From NCBI GenBank assembly GCA_035263865.1, contig DATFQX010000422.1, positions 36,603-100,602 on the forward strand: a stretch of DNA of 64,000 nt, written 5' to 3'. The notes below the pieces were generated by a model that did no database searches, was not told where the DNA came from, and saw nothing but the letters and a program-made list of their open reading frames with translations. How positions within the stretch are numbered: position 1 is the stretch's first letter; every line of letters starts with the position of its first letter. This DNA is from VAZQ01 sp035263865 (GTDB lineage Bacteria > Pseudomonadota > Alphaproteobacteria > Rhizobiales > Xanthobacteraceae). A program made the translations under genes and the position numbers. Below, in pieces: positions 8,866-17,707 of the stretch.

Positions 8866-9162
8866 CTATCGTTGCTTCCCGGTCTTCTTACCGGTTTTCC
8901 CGCGGACTCCCTTCGCGGTCAGCGTCGGCCTTGATGCGCTGGTAGGCTCTGCGGCGCGCGCTGGAGCGGCCCTGGTGAGGCGCACACCGGGCTGATCACC
9001 ATTGGTGAACTCGACGCCCGCCGCCTCAAGTGCGCTCTGTAGCCTGTTGATTGTCGATTGCTTCGCATCTGCCCCGTTTTCGATACGCGTGACGGTGTTG
9101 GCAGTGACGCCGGCTTTTTTAGCGAGTTCCCGCACGCCCCATCCGACGGCGGCGCGGGCCAT
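8866..9162 (-). CDS. Small XRE-type helix-turn-helix regulator
   Basis: The 98-residue protein has an N-terminal HTH of the Cro/CI type (about residues 1-50: VRELAKKAGVTANTVTRIE, then TINRLQSALEAAGVEF). A basic, disordered tail rich in Lys and Arg follows (GKTGKKTGK near the end). Such short regulators often accompany prophage-like or island DNA, and here the flanks are pseudogenes. The ATG at 9162 is the first start that keeps the HTH intact; the true start may lie a few codons upstream at a non-ATG codon. Its targets are unknown. Confidence 0.75.
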   Translation of the reverse strand: MARAAVGWGVRELAKKAGVTANTVTRIENGADAKQSTINRLQSALEAAGVEFTNGDQPGVRLTRAAPARAAEPTSASRPTLTAKGVRGKTGKKTGKQR

Positions 9163-9193
9163 CCGAAGCGGAATAGACCAGATGGAGAACGCA

Positions 9194-9555
9194 ATGTCAG
9201 ATAATTCGGGGAAAGCTTGGAAGCCCGCTGAACGCCGCTTCTTCATCGGCGGTTCGGACGCCCGGATCATTATGGGCAGCGATGAGGCCACCCTAGTCCG
9301 GCTATGGCGCGAGAAACGAGGCGAGGCCGAACCGGAGGACCTGTCCGGCAACCTCATCGTGCAACTCGGAAGGGCGACCGAGGACCTCAATCGCTCCTGG
9401 TATGAGCGCAACACCGGGCGGCAGGTCCGAGACGTGCAACGCCAGGTCAGGCACTCAGCAATTCCGTGGATGGCAGCCACCCTTGATGGGATTGTGGAGG
9501 GCAATTCGAAGCCAAATTCATGCTGCCCTGGTCATTCTCCGAAGAGGCAGCGGCG
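9194..9555 (+). pseudogene. YqaJ-like phage recombinase/nuclease remnant, frameshifted
   Basis: The frame from ATG 9194 encodes the N-terminus of a YqaJ-type nuclease as found in rhizobial prophages: RRFFIGGSDARIIMG, LVRLWREKRGE, then AIPWMAATLDGIVE. At about 9500 the frame shifts and continues with FEAKFMLPWSFSEEAAA, which holds the catalytic E-x-K of the family. Similarity ends near 9555. Intact proteins run beyond 200 residues, so this copy is both frameshifted and truncated. It is the clearest trace of phage-type DNA here. Confidence 0.75.
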
Positions 9556-9720
9556 ATCCAGGGCGAACTTCTGCCAGCACGTCGGCAGGATTTATCCCGC
9601 GGGTGCAGTCCAGCAAGCATGCAACCAATCACCACTCCGATCAATGGCCATGACAAAGGCCCCTGCTCGAACGGTCGACACGATTTGCAAGGCAGCGACC
9701 AAAAGCCGCTGTCAAAGTCC

Positions 9721-9957
9721 ATGCGTGCGCCGCTCGAACGGTGCTTGAAGTCTCGCGCCATCGCCCAATGTTTTCTGCGCCTTTCCAATCTTGACCCAAT
9801 CTTGCTTGACCGCGTGGGCAGGTACGAAGCGAGACTGTGGCGCCAAGCGGCGCAAACAATCTGGACGCTTGACGCTATGAGACGGCCGCAACCGACTCCG
9901 ACGCGGCGATCGTTTTGCAATCCGGTAGCGCGCTTTTCCTGGGATGCCGAGAGATAA
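9721..9957 (+). pseudogene. Fragment of a mobile-type conserved ORF
   Basis: The 79-codon frame contains LDRVGRYEARLWRQAAQTIW, followed by TLDAMRR. This resembles the C-terminal helix of conserved ORFs scattered in many copies through rhizobial and planctomycete genomes. No start region or upstream domain is visible. The call rests on recalled similarity, so I hold it loosely. It may belong to the same family as the fragment at 10087-10525. Confidence 0.4.
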
Positions 9958-10086
9958 TGGCTCGAGGTGATTCTTCGGTTCTTGACTTGGCAGGTTGGCC
10001 ACAAATCCCCGGGGCCATTTTCGAGCGTGCCCATGGTAACGTCGTGGACTGGTGAGTGATTCGCTGCGTGAACTGTCGAGCGTCCC

Positions 10087-10525
10087 GTGTCGACCCGTTT
10101 CAATAAAGTTCATCCCGATCACAAGCACGCGGGCTATTCTGCAACAATCCTTCTCCCCGGCGAGGATTCGGCAGCGTTCGAGGCTGCATCGCGCCTTGAT
10201 TGCTGAATTTAGCCCGATCGGCGCGCTCGAGCAGAACATTGTCGCCGACATCGCGCGCCTAACCTGGCGAAAGCAAAATCTTGCGACTTTTCGGATTGCG
10301 GAGCTAGCTAAAGAGCGTCATCAAAAGATTCAATACGAGAAGGCCCCGGGCACGCTTCTTCTTTTGCTTGATGACATCGATCCCGCTGCGGCACGAGAAG
10401 GATACCGAGCTGCGGAGAAGCAAGCTAGGCAAGAACTCGGGGGCATTTATCAATTGATCGATATCGGCGAACCCGCGACAATCGATGGACGGTTTGATTT
10501 CCAAGATGTCTCAAACAATTGCTAA
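10087..10525 (+). pseudogene. Conserved hypothetical ORF of mobile type, broken by a one-base insertion
   Basis: From a GTG at 10087 the frame reads VSTRFNKVHPDHKHAGYSAT, then ILLPGEDSAAFE. One extra base near 10183 shifts it, and the protein continues as LHRALIAEFSPIGALEQNIV, then ARLTWRKQNL. The joined product matches a family of short proteins (LPGED...LH..LIAE..P.G.LE...WRK) present in many copies in rhizobia. The end (after EPATIDG) also looks truncated. The function of intact members is unknown. Confidence 0.6.
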
Positions 10526-10729
10526 TGGTCCGGGGCGTCAAGTCCCTCTCGCCAGCGTCCTCTTCGGGGTCGATGCCGCAAATTTCAGGCCCCCGAAAAG
10601 CAAGCTGACACCAAGGTGCGGCACATCGCCCGCGTGACGAGGTGCGGGCGGAAACAAGCTGGCATCGTCATGATTGCTGGCGCTCACGCGCGCTCCCTTC
10701 GGGACCATCATAAGAAAGGCTATCGCGGA

Positions 10730-10932
10730 TCGGAGCAGGGCCTGCAATTGCGCGGGATTTGCGCCTTGATTGCCAACGTACCACCATGGGTGTTGCTGGC
10801 GCCGATCGCGACAATCCGCAGTGGCGCCGCATTGACGGCCATGCTTGCGCACATCAGCGCCGCGATGGCTGGGAAAGCCGCACTGCCGAGACAGCGCGCG
10901 ATGGCTGTTCCGAGCGTACGGACGGCTCGCAA
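10730..10932 (-). pseudogene. SGNH/GDSL hydrolase 5' remnant with a frameshift
   Basis: From ATG 10932 on the minus strand there is a signal-peptide-like start, then APLRIVAIGASNTHG, the block I region of SGNH hydrolases (here G-A-S-N in place of GDSL). One base is missing near 10794. In the shifted frame the protein continues WYVGNQGANPAQLQALLR, as in arylesterases of this family. Later blocks with the catalytic Asp and His are absent. It lies 12 bases downstream of the intact lipase-like gene on the same strand. Confidence 0.65.
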
Positions 10933-10944
10933 TTCTTTCGCCCT

Positions 10945-11541
10945 CTATCTCGTCTGCGGCACGGCCAGGATGGCGCGCTCAATTTCCGCTTGGATCTTTG
11001 GGCTCTTGTCCATGGCGATGTGGGAAATGCCCACGTCACCGCCGAGATTGATGTTCGAGAGCTTGCCATGAAAACCAGCATCGGCGAGCACCGGCGCGCC
11101 CCAGCCCGGTGAATGGTAGTAATTGATTGCTCGCACTACATTGCCCGGCAGTGGGTCCTGAAACAGTGGCGCAAGCGTAACCAGCAAGTCGACGGGAAGT
11201 TTTTCCTTCTCGAGCAGACGAGCCATTTCGATCACGTTGTTCGCGCCTTGTGAATGGCCGACCAAGACCAGTGAACCGTTCTTGCCAGCGGCACGATCCT
11301 TGACGATTTCCGAGACCGTCGACTTCCAGGCCAAATGTCCGACCGCCTCGGCTTTGAGGCCCTTGCTCCTGAGCTCATCGGCGAGGCTGTCGAGACCGGT
11401 CGAGAATACGCCAAACCAGCCGCGGAGAAGATAGACCCGAGTCTCGGCCTTGGCAGCGCTACTCCACAACAGGGCAATGGCGATGCAGAGGACGCCCAAC
11501 ATCGCTCCTGGCTTCGAACCACGTTGACGACACACGTGCAT
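10945..11541 (-). CDS. Secreted alpha/beta hydrolase (lipase/thioesterase-like)
   Basis: The 198-residue protein has a signal peptide (hydrophobic core about 14-26, cleaved after AAKA). A compact alpha/beta-hydrolase fold follows with the nucleophile elbow GHSQG at about residue 95 and LVTLAPLF after it. A late GDVGISHIAMD segment offers the catalytic His. The size suits small periplasmic esterases or thioesterases. GGGGGA lies about six bases before the ATG. The gene looks intact although the DNA just downstream is decayed. Confidence 0.8.
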   Translation of the reverse strand: MHVCRQRGSKPGAMLGVLCIAIALLWSSAAKAETRVYLLRGWFGVFSTGLDSLADELRSKGLKAEAVGHLAWKSTVSEIVKDRAAGKNGSLVLVGHSQGANNVIEMARLLEKEKLPVDLLVTLAPLFQDPLPGNVVRAINYYHSPGWGAPVLADAGFHGKLSNINLGGDVGISHIAMDKSPKIQAEIERAILAVPQTR

Positions 11542-12136
11542 TGTGAATCCCCCCGTCAGTCATCCTCCTGCGCAACCCTGGTCCACTATAGTATGCAAGC
11601 TCTCAAAGAGCTGTGGCATTACTGCCACACATGCCGGCTCATTTGGATCACCGCATGGCGACTCGCGGATCTCACGAGAGTGCAAGGGATTAGGACTAGT
11701 GTGGCGCGCTCTTAAGACCCTATCGCTTGCCGCCATTGTCCGCTTGTGGCCGTCGCGGGACCAGCTTCGCAAGCCGGATCTGCGCGATTGCGGCGACGGT
11801 AAACTCATCTTGTTCGCCGCACCGCGCCCGGTCTTGTTCGGCGCCGCGCAAGTCGCCCAAGCCGCAAGATGCGTTTGATGAGCAAACATCTCGACGGACT
11901 TGGAACGCGCTCAAACGAGCGGGGTCCCACTACATTACTTACCGGCCGAGCGTCATGACAAAAAAGCGATGCGCCGTTGGCTAGGACCTATCCCAAAATT
12001 GCCGAGTGCTGTCGGCTCACGGACGACCTGTGGGAACGCATCGGGACGCGGCTACATTGTTGAATGGCAACCCCTCGTACTTCAACGCGCGGGTGCGTTG
12101 GACACCGCCGCGCATCGGCGAACGGAACAACTCCTT
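11542..12136. other. Divergent intergenic region, no gene recognised
   Basis: These 595 bases separate the minus-strand hydrolase from the plus-strand symporter gene. Short open frames exist on both strands, and the symporter frame is open back to 11900. That upstream part is polar, lacks membrane character and resembles nothing I know. I see no convincing promoter pair or RNA. It may hold more decayed DNA. Confidence 0.5.
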
Positions 12137-13933
12137 ATGCCCCTTGTCTTATTTCTCGCGCTCCTCTCTCTGGTAATTTACTTCATACCGATCTACCTCC
12201 TGCGCCGCAGGACATATGCACGCGCGCAGGATTATTTCCTCTCATCTGGCCACACCCCGCCGGGGGTGATTCGAAATTCTTCAGTCGCATACGCGCTAAA
12301 GTTAGCGATCTTCGGTCCGTTCTTTGTCTGGGGCGCGAGCGGCGATTTTTGGCCGGTAATCATCAATTCAGCGTGTTTCGGATTGGGCGTGAGCCTGATC
12401 TACATCCTGCGCCGCCCGCTGCTCGCGTTCCTCGACAGCTCGCTCAGCGGCAGCCGATCGATGACGGTGCACGAGTTCATTGCGCGACAACACGGGAACG
12501 ATCAGCGCGTCCGGCTGCTCGCATCGGGCTTGACGATTTTCGCGATCCTTGCGCTCACAATCGGCGAGGCGCTCGTCCTGGCGGCGTTTCTCAAGCCAGT
12601 CCTATCCGGCAATGCGGTCTCCACCTACGCCGTCGTGTGCGGCCTTGTGGCCTTGATGGCGGTGTACGCAATTGTTTCGGGAAATTCCGGCGTGATGCGC
12701 TCGGCCCAATCGCAATTGGGCATGTGCTACCTCGGCCTGTTCGGCGCGGCCGCTCTGTTGCTGTATCTGATGATTTCGGCGCTGCGGCCCATGAGCCCGC
12801 ACAGCACATTTGCCATCGTGTTCGTTGCCGCCTGTTGCGCGATCATGCCTTTCTACCGGCGTTCGCGCTATATGGATACCGGTCCCATTCGCGCCGTTTC
12901 TTCGAATAACGGCTCCGGCGGCGAGCCGTTCGGTGCGCGTCTGTTCCGGAGATTCGAGAAGATACTCAACGCCAGCATATCGGTCTTTGCGGCGTGGGTC
13001 ATCGTCCTTGCCGCCATGCAACTCTACTCCGAGGGTCTCTCGGCTGCCGTGACTGACAGCATCGCCGCGCTGGAGACGGGGACGCGAGTGTCCGGCGTGG
13101 GACTAACGGCCTTGGTGTTGCTGCCGCTCTTCCATCCCCTCGTCGATATGGCCAACTGGCAGAGAATTGCGGTCTTCGCAAAGGACGCGGGGGACCTTGA
13201 ACCCAGCCGACGGCCCGCGGCATTTCGCGGGATCGTTAGGGGCTACGCAGTTGAGACGCCGTTGATGTCGTTATTCATGTGCATGTTCGGCGTTATTGCC
13301 GTCGTCACCATGACCACGCCGGACGGCGCAAAGGCAGTCGATGGCTTCCTTCGCGAATTGACCGCAGAGCAAAATGCGCTCGCCGCCGCAGCGTTGTCGC
13401 TGCTGTTGCTCAGCGTGTTTGCGATCGCGCTCTCGACGATGACCTCCCTCTTCTCGGCAAGCCTATCCACCCTTCGCTATGACGTGCTGCCGGCGGTTTG
13501 GCCGGAACTCGCCTCCGCAAAGGAAGACGATGCCGGAGAGGCGACGCGATGGACCGTCATTGCAGGCGGGGGACTCTATGTCCTAACGACCGTCGCGGGC
13601 CTCTTCATCGCCGATGCGTACCTGAAGGTGAGCTACACGAGCAGCGCGTTCCTTGCCCTTTTGTTCGCCTCCTCCTGCGCACAGCTCGCATTCGTGCCTC
13701 TCGTCTTGGGACCGCTCATCGGGCGAACGCGCGATGGTTTCGCAACGGTATCCGCCGCCTGGGCTCTGGTCATCCTCGCTTGTAGCGCTGCTGCCGGGCC
13801 GATTGCGGTGACGATCTATTTCGCGACTGGAAGCGAACCGTGGTTGTGGACCGCAGTTCCTGCCTGTCTCGCATCCGGTCTCTTGCTGTTCACCCTGGCG
13901 CGGCTGTGGCCGGCGAGGACAGCCGCCGCATAG
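12137..13933 (+). CDS. Sodium:solute symporter-like membrane protein
   Basis: The 598-residue protein has about 13-14 hydrophobic segments spaced as in the sodium:solute symporter (SSS) family, for example residues 1-20, 50-80, 120-150 and 165-185. The second segment is followed by the SSS-like ARAQDYFLSSGHTPPG loop, and PLFHPLVDMANWQRIAVFAKD matches the conserved loop where SSS proteins have D-x-WQR. The substrate is unknown. I chose the ATG at 12137 because the first membrane segment starts there; the ribosome binding site is weak. The gene stands alone. Confidence 0.75.
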   Translation: MPLVLFLALLSLVIYFIPIYLLRRRTYARAQDYFLSSGHTPPGVIRNSSVAYALKLAIFGPFFVWGASGDFWPVIINSACFGLGVSLIYILRRPLLAFLDSSLSGSRSMTVHEFIARQHGNDQRVRLLASGLTIFAILALTIGEALVLAAFLKPVLSGNAVSTYAVVCGLVALMAVYAIVSGNSGVMRSAQSQLGMCYLGLFGAAALLLYLMISALRPMSPHSTFAIVFVAACCAIMPFYRRSRYMDTGPIRAVSSNNGSGGEPFGARLFRRFEKILNASISVFAAWVIVLAAMQLYSEGLSAAVTDSIAALETGTRVSGVGLTALVLLPLFHPLVDMANWQRIAVFAKDAGDLEPSRRPAAFRGIVRGYAVETPLMSLFMCMFGVIAVVTMTTPDGAKAVDGFLRELTAEQNALAAAALSLLLLSVFAIALSTMTSLFSASLSTLRYDVLPAVWPELASAKEDDAGEATRWTVIAGGGLYVLTTVAGLFIADAYLKVSYTSSAFLALLFASSCAQLAFVPLVLGPLIGRTRDGFATVSAAWALVILACSAAAGPIAVTIYFATGSEPWLWTAVPACLASGLLLFTLARLWPARTAAA

Positions 13934-14074
13934 TCTTTGCGGCGCTCAGCGCCCGCCCGGGCAGGGGCGAGCGCGCGACGAACACGGTCGTAGCCGAGGC
14001 GGAATTCGGCCCTCGGTACGGCGGAATCACATTCATGCTTGGACCGCGCGCTCTCGCGGCTCCCCAATGAAGAA

Positions 14075-14096
14075 GCGGAGGCATCAATGCCTCCGC
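14075..14096 (-). terminator. Hairpin downstream of the secreted papain-like gene
   Basis: GCGGAGGCA (14075-14083) and TGCCTCCGC (14088-14096) form a nine-pair stem with a four-base loop. On the minus strand the stem is followed by TTCTTCATT, so it suits a terminator for the gene ending at 14150. It could also end the symporter transcript on the plus strand. Confidence 0.6.
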
Positions 14097-14122
14097 AACA
14101 GTCGCCGTCAGTTCTATTCTCT

Positions 14123-14160
14123 AAGGGACGTCAGTAGCCGCAAGGGACGTCAGTAGCCGC
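14123..14160 (-). repeat. Exact 19-base tandem duplication across a stop codon
   Basis: AAGGGACGTCAGTAGCCGC occurs twice in a row (14123-14141 and 14142-14160). The unit spans the last codons and stop of the minus-strand gene, so a second Gly-Tyr-stop lies directly behind the first. It looks like a recent slippage event without effect on the protein. Confidence 0.9.
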
Positions 14161-14827
14161 CCGAGGCGGATGCGGTTTGCGCTCCTGCGGGGGCCGCAGG
14201 CTTCTGCGCTGTGGCGGAGGGCTTGGTTGAAGAGATCTGCGCGACCGCCGGGCTCGACATGTAACGCTTTCCAGCATTGAGCCGCTTGAGGCTGCTGACC
14301 CAGTCCTCCGGATACAACAGGTGATTCCCGGGAACTTTCAAGCCCATGTATCGCGCAATATCTTGGATGAAGGCGATACAATTGTAGGTAGCGGCATTCC
14401 ACAGGGGCGACGTGGCCTGCAAGTGCTTGATATACGCGAACACTCGCTTAGCCTCGGGCTCGGTCATGTAGACGCGGTAACTCGCGGTCACATAGTCCTC
14501 GTCAAGGTCGCCGTAGCTCTTGCCCGTTTCGGACGGGACCGGCAAAACGTGCCCGAGAAGGTAGGGAATGACGCTCTCGGTCGCCGGATGAAGGCCCGCG
14601 ACTTCAATTTGTTTCTGGTCGGCTCGTCCGTACCAGACGAAGGCATGGCCGTAGCTGGCGGCGGTCCGCGCGCGGAAGTCGACGTAATAGATTGCTTGCG
14701 GGTTGGCGCTAGCCGCCCTGGCGGGTGCGTCCTGCGCACTGGCAGGCTGAAGTTGCATTCCCACGACGATCGCGGCTGCACACACGCTCAAAACGAGGGC
14801 GCGCGCTTTCGTCTGATGATCACGCAT
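14150..14827 (-). CDS. Secreted protein with a permuted papain-like (LRAT/YiiX-type) signature
   Basis: The 225-residue protein has a signal peptide (cleavage after PASA, about residue 31). The core begins YYVDFRARTAASYGHAFVWY, with His61, and later has TYNCIAFIQDIARYMG, with Cys150. That His-before-Cys order is the permuted NlpC/P60 or LRAT arrangement, so a hydrolase or acyltransferase acting at the cell envelope is possible. The tail after residue 195 is low-complexity (Ala, Pro, Thr, Lys). GGGGAGCC lies just before the ATG. It follows KYPVG copy 2 on the same strand. Confidence 0.65.
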   Translation of the reverse strand: MRDHQTKARALVLSVCAAAIVVGMQLQPASAQDAPARAASANPQAIYYVDFRARTAASYGHAFVWYGRADQKQIEVAGLHPATESVIPYLLGHVLPVPSETGKSYGDLDEDYVTASYRVYMTEPEAKRVFAYIKHLQATSPLWNAATYNCIAFIQDIARYMGLKVPGNHLLYPEDWVSSLKRLNAGKRYMSSPAVAQISSTKPSATAQKPAAPAGAQTASASGGY

Positions 14828-14903
14828 TGTTGGCTCCCCTAATCATCATTCCACTTCAGCAATGGCTGAAGCGGCCGGCGCTTAGCGCTGCTTGGAGTGT
14901 CGC

Positions 14904-14937
14904 GGGGGGTTGCTCGCGTTTTGCGCGAGTACCCCCC
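14904..14937 (-). terminator. Very stable GC-rich hairpin after KYPVG copy 2
   Basis: Six G bases (14904-14909) pair with six C bases (14932-14937), and CTCGCG (14913-14918) pairs with CGCGAG (14924-14929) across a short T-rich loop. It lies between KYPVG copy 2 and the papain-like gene, both on the minus strand. No long T tract follows, so it may attenuate rather than fully stop transcription. Confidence 0.55.
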
Positions 14938-14952
14938 TTGATGACATTATTG

Positions 14953-15138
14953 CTAGCCCTTCGTCACTACGGGCGCGGGCGTTGGATATTTACCCGGATA
15001 CTTGCCGACCGGATACTTGCCTGGATACTTGCCAACGGGAGCCGGCGCCGGAGGCGGCGGCTCTTTGCGCGGCAGATCAGCGGCGGCGGCGGCGCTCAGC
15101 ATGGCCAAGGACGCAGCCGTTGCGAGTACAATCTTCAT
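14953..15138 (-). CDS. KYPVG-repeat small secreted protein, copy 2
   Basis: The 61-residue precursor is a paralogue of the protein at 5641-5829. It has the same signal-peptide start (MKIV), the same DLPRKEPPP after cleavage, four GKYP units and the same PVVTKG end. The linker is PAPAPVGKYPGKYPVG here versus VTAAPIGKYPVG there. The ATG at 15138 aligns with copy 1; an ATG one codon earlier is also possible. AAGGGG lies ten bases upstream. No cysteines are present. The function is unknown. Confidence 0.8.
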   Translation of the reverse strand: MKIVLATAASLAMLSAAAAADLPRKEPPPPAPAPVGKYPGKYPVGKYPGKYPTPAPVVTKG

Positions 15139-15347
15139 CATGACTATTCCCCTTGTGTCTGGACAGCATCGCCTTCGGAAGGCCCCAGATGGAGCAACCG
15201 AAGAGGGACGCCCCCCTCTTCCCATCACCACTTAGCCAGAGCGGTTTCCACCGCTGCACGGTTTAACGATGCTCTAACCGAACCCGCGACACAACGAAAA
15301 AGCGCTTATATCACCGGCGCGAATGATCCTTTTCGGGAGAGTGTTGC

Positions 15348-15503
15348 ATGAATAGCACGCACATCTCCACGAGAAACGCGCCGGACGCAATTTTGGATGT
15401 AACGGCGCCTCGACTCTGCGTCTGCAGCGATTGGCGGATGGATTTTCGCGCTCATTTTATCAATGCGGTGGAGCAGACTCGATTCGAATTTTGTTCAAAA
15501 TAG
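15348..15503 (+). CDS. Possible small ORF, 51 residues
   Basis: A short frame (MNSTHISTRNAPDAILDVTA...) starts at an ATG preceded by CGGGAGAG at a fair distance. It contains three cysteines and two tryptophan/arginine-rich turns but no signal peptide and no family I know. It stands alone in a gap of about 570 bases. It could equally be chance. Confidence 0.3.
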   Translation: MNSTHISTRNAPDAILDVTAPRLCVCSDWRMDFRAHFINAVEQTRFEFCSK

Positions 15504-15711
15504 CGCGAATCGGGCGACTCCGCGGCAGGCACCGCTGGTGAAGGTATCCCGGCACGGAGGCATGCCCTCGCGCATCCCGCGTTCAAGCGCGCGGTTTTGG
15601 ATGGCCCGTGTTTCCTTCGTGCTTGCCGGCCTCGACGCAATCACGACGAGCCTCGCTGCCGCAGGTGGCGTCGATCTCTCGAAGCGAGCGTCGGCCAGCG
15701 GCCGCGCCGGT

Positions 15712-17301
15712 TCATGGCGAAGCGCTGGCCGAGGCCGGCTGCGCGCTGCCCGGCCATCGCTCGTGCGTTAGAGGAACCGTCAGCCGCGCACGCAATCCAT
15801 CCGCTGCGAAGGATTGCTCCACCTGGCCATTGAGCTGTCGTTCGATGACCATGCTGATCAGCCGCGAGCCGAAACCCGCTCGTCTGCTCCGCCGGGGGGC
15901 CGGCCCGCGACTCTCGTTCCAATCGAGCACGAGCGTGAGGCCTTGCTCCGTGCGCGTTACGGACCAGCTCAGTTCGACGCGGCCTGTGCTAACAGAAAGG
16001 CTGCCGTGCTTGCTTGCATTGGTCGCCAGCTCGTGGACCGCCATGCTCAATCCAAACGTCGGGTCGGGCTCGAGGAAGACGTTGGGTCCCTTGAACGAGA
16101 TGCGATCGAGGAACGCAGCGAGCAAGGTGTTGAGAAGCTCGCTGAGCGACGTCGACTTCCACCCGCCTTCGGTGATGAGGCGATGCGCATTGGCCAGCGC
16201 CAGAACGCGCGCCTCATATTTTGCCACGAGGTCAGGGAGGCTTCGCGAATTCTTTGCCGTCTGCGAGAACAGGGCCAGCAGCTGCGAGAAAAGGTTACCG
16301 GAGCGGTGGCGCAGCTCGCGGATCATCAATTCATGGCGTTGATCAAGCTGTCGACGCTGGATAGCCCCCGCCAGGACGTTGGCCACAGCTGCGAGAAATG
16401 CCACGTCGTAGTCGTTGAACTTGCGCCGTTTGGCGGTATGCGCGCCGAGCACGCCATAGGCCCGCCCGTCGCGGCCCGCGATCGGGGTGGTCAACCCGCT
16501 CACCACGCCGTGCCTACGCAGCAGCGGGGCTCCTGTGAACCTCGTCTCGGCTGCCAACTCCTCCACGATCACGGGGCGCCCAGCAGCGAGCGTGTAGCCG
16601 GCCTGCGTTTCGCGGCCGGTCGAAACGGTCGCGGTGCCGACCAGTCCGGGTTGCCAGCCGATGCCGGCCCTGAGCAGCAGCTCGGCGTCGCCCGGCACGA
16701 GTTCGAGGATCTTCACCATCTCGAGGTCAAGGATGTCGCCAACCGTGGTGACCACCTCATTGAAATATTTCTGCAGATCGCTTTCGGTCAGCGCGCGCTC
16801 GCCCAGACGCGCGAGCGTTTCCTGCTGGCGCGCGCGTACGCGAACCTCGCGATTGATGCGCAGCCGCTCGGTGACGTCTCGGCACATGCCGAGCATTTGC
16901 ACGATCGCGCCGTCCTCGATCATGACGGTCACGCATGCTTCGAACCAGCGCTCCTCGCGCTCGGATCGTCCCGGCAGGCGGTATTCGAGGCGACACGGCT
17001 CGCGCGTCTGCAGGCTCTTGGCGATGGCGCCGAGCACACCTGTCGTATCCTGCAATGCAAAGTCCGCCGGCGTGACTGACACCGTCCCGTCGCGCGTGCC
17101 CTCGGGACGCCCGTGGAAATCATCAAGCTTGGTCGACCACGCCAGCTGACCGGAGCGCAGGTCCCATGACCATATACCCACCTGTCCCGCGTCAAACGCG
17201 CGTTGAAACAGTTCCAGACCGGATGCAAGCGGCGCTGCTTCACGCGCCCGACTGTCGGCGCTTTCAACCTTGTCCTGCATCTCGAGCACTTTCACATCCA
17301 C
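15712..17301 (-). CDS. Sensor histidine kinase: PAS-PAC, GAF and HWE-type kinase domains
   Basis: The 529-residue soluble kinase has a PAS domain (about 30-155, ending MLGMCRDVTERL), a GAF domain (about 165-320) and an HWE/HisKA_2 kinase core. The phospho-acceptor is in MIRELRHRSGNLFSQL, the N box is HELATNASKHG, and the glycine box is GFGSRLI. Kinases of this type phosphorylate PhyR or single-domain receivers, and phyR lies 1.9 kb away, so a role in the general stress response is likely but inferred. There is no membrane segment. The start codon is probably GTG at 17301; an ATG at 17280 is an alternative. Confidence 0.9.
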   Translation of the reverse strand: MDVKVLEMQDKVESADSRAREAAPLASGLELFQRAFDAGQVGIWSWDLRSGQLAWSTKLDDFHGRPEGTRDGTVSVTPADFALQDTTGVLGAIAKSLQTREPCRLEYRLPGRSEREERWFEACVTVMIEDGAIVQMLGMCRDVTERLRINREVRVRARQQETLARLGERALTESDLQKYFNEVVTTVGDILDLEMVKILELVPGDAELLLRAGIGWQPGLVGTATVSTGRETQAGYTLAAGRPVIVEELAAETRFTGAPLLRRHGVVSGLTTPIAGRDGRAYGVLGAHTAKRRKFNDYDVAFLAAVANVLAGAIQRRQLDQRHELMIRELRHRSGNLFSQLLALFSQTAKNSRSLPDLVAKYEARVLALANAHRLITEGGWKSTSLSELLNTLLAAFLDRISFKGPNVFLEPDPTFGLSMAVHELATNASKHGSLSVSTGRVELSWSVTRTEQGLTLVLDWNESRGPAPRRSRRAGFGSRLISMVIERQLNGQVEQSFAADGLRARLTVPLTHERWPGSAQPASASASP

Positions 17302-17707
17302 GATGCGACGGTCTTAGTTTGGATCCAGCGGAGCTTCGGGCGCAGCTTTCGTTTCGTGCGGCCGAATTCTTGCCCACGGTCCGCTTGAGTCAAGCGCCGG
17401 TTCTGTTCGCAGTTTGTCAGCCGAGTGCGCGTCCCGCAGCGCGGCAGCGGGCAAACAAGCACGGCGCATTTTGCTCTTTTAGTGCGCGGCCGCGGCCGCT
17501 TGGTTCAGATCGCGAGCCATAATCCTTGAGGCGCGAGAAGACTCCGGCGCGTCGAGCTAAAAGACCCCAGCGAGTGCGCCCTCTTGCCAATTACCGCGTT
17601 ACAAGCTGCCGGTGTCGCGAAGGTTCCGCGCGCGCCTCGAACCGGCCGCCCTTCGGCCAATGTGCCGCATGCGCGGAAAGGTGTGCCCGATAGCAAGCGT
17701 GTCCTTT
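17302..17707. other. Gap between kinase and small secreted protein genes, nothing recognised
   Basis: This 406-base stretch should hold the kinase promoter on the minus strand. I found no GGAAC-N16-CGTT match, no clear hairpin and no credible ORF. Confidence 0.5.

Noticed and set aside
9447..10103. Minus-strand ORF across the decayed region
   Set aside because: The plus strand in the same place holds recognisable gene remnants; the minus frame has no family resemblance or ribosome binding site.
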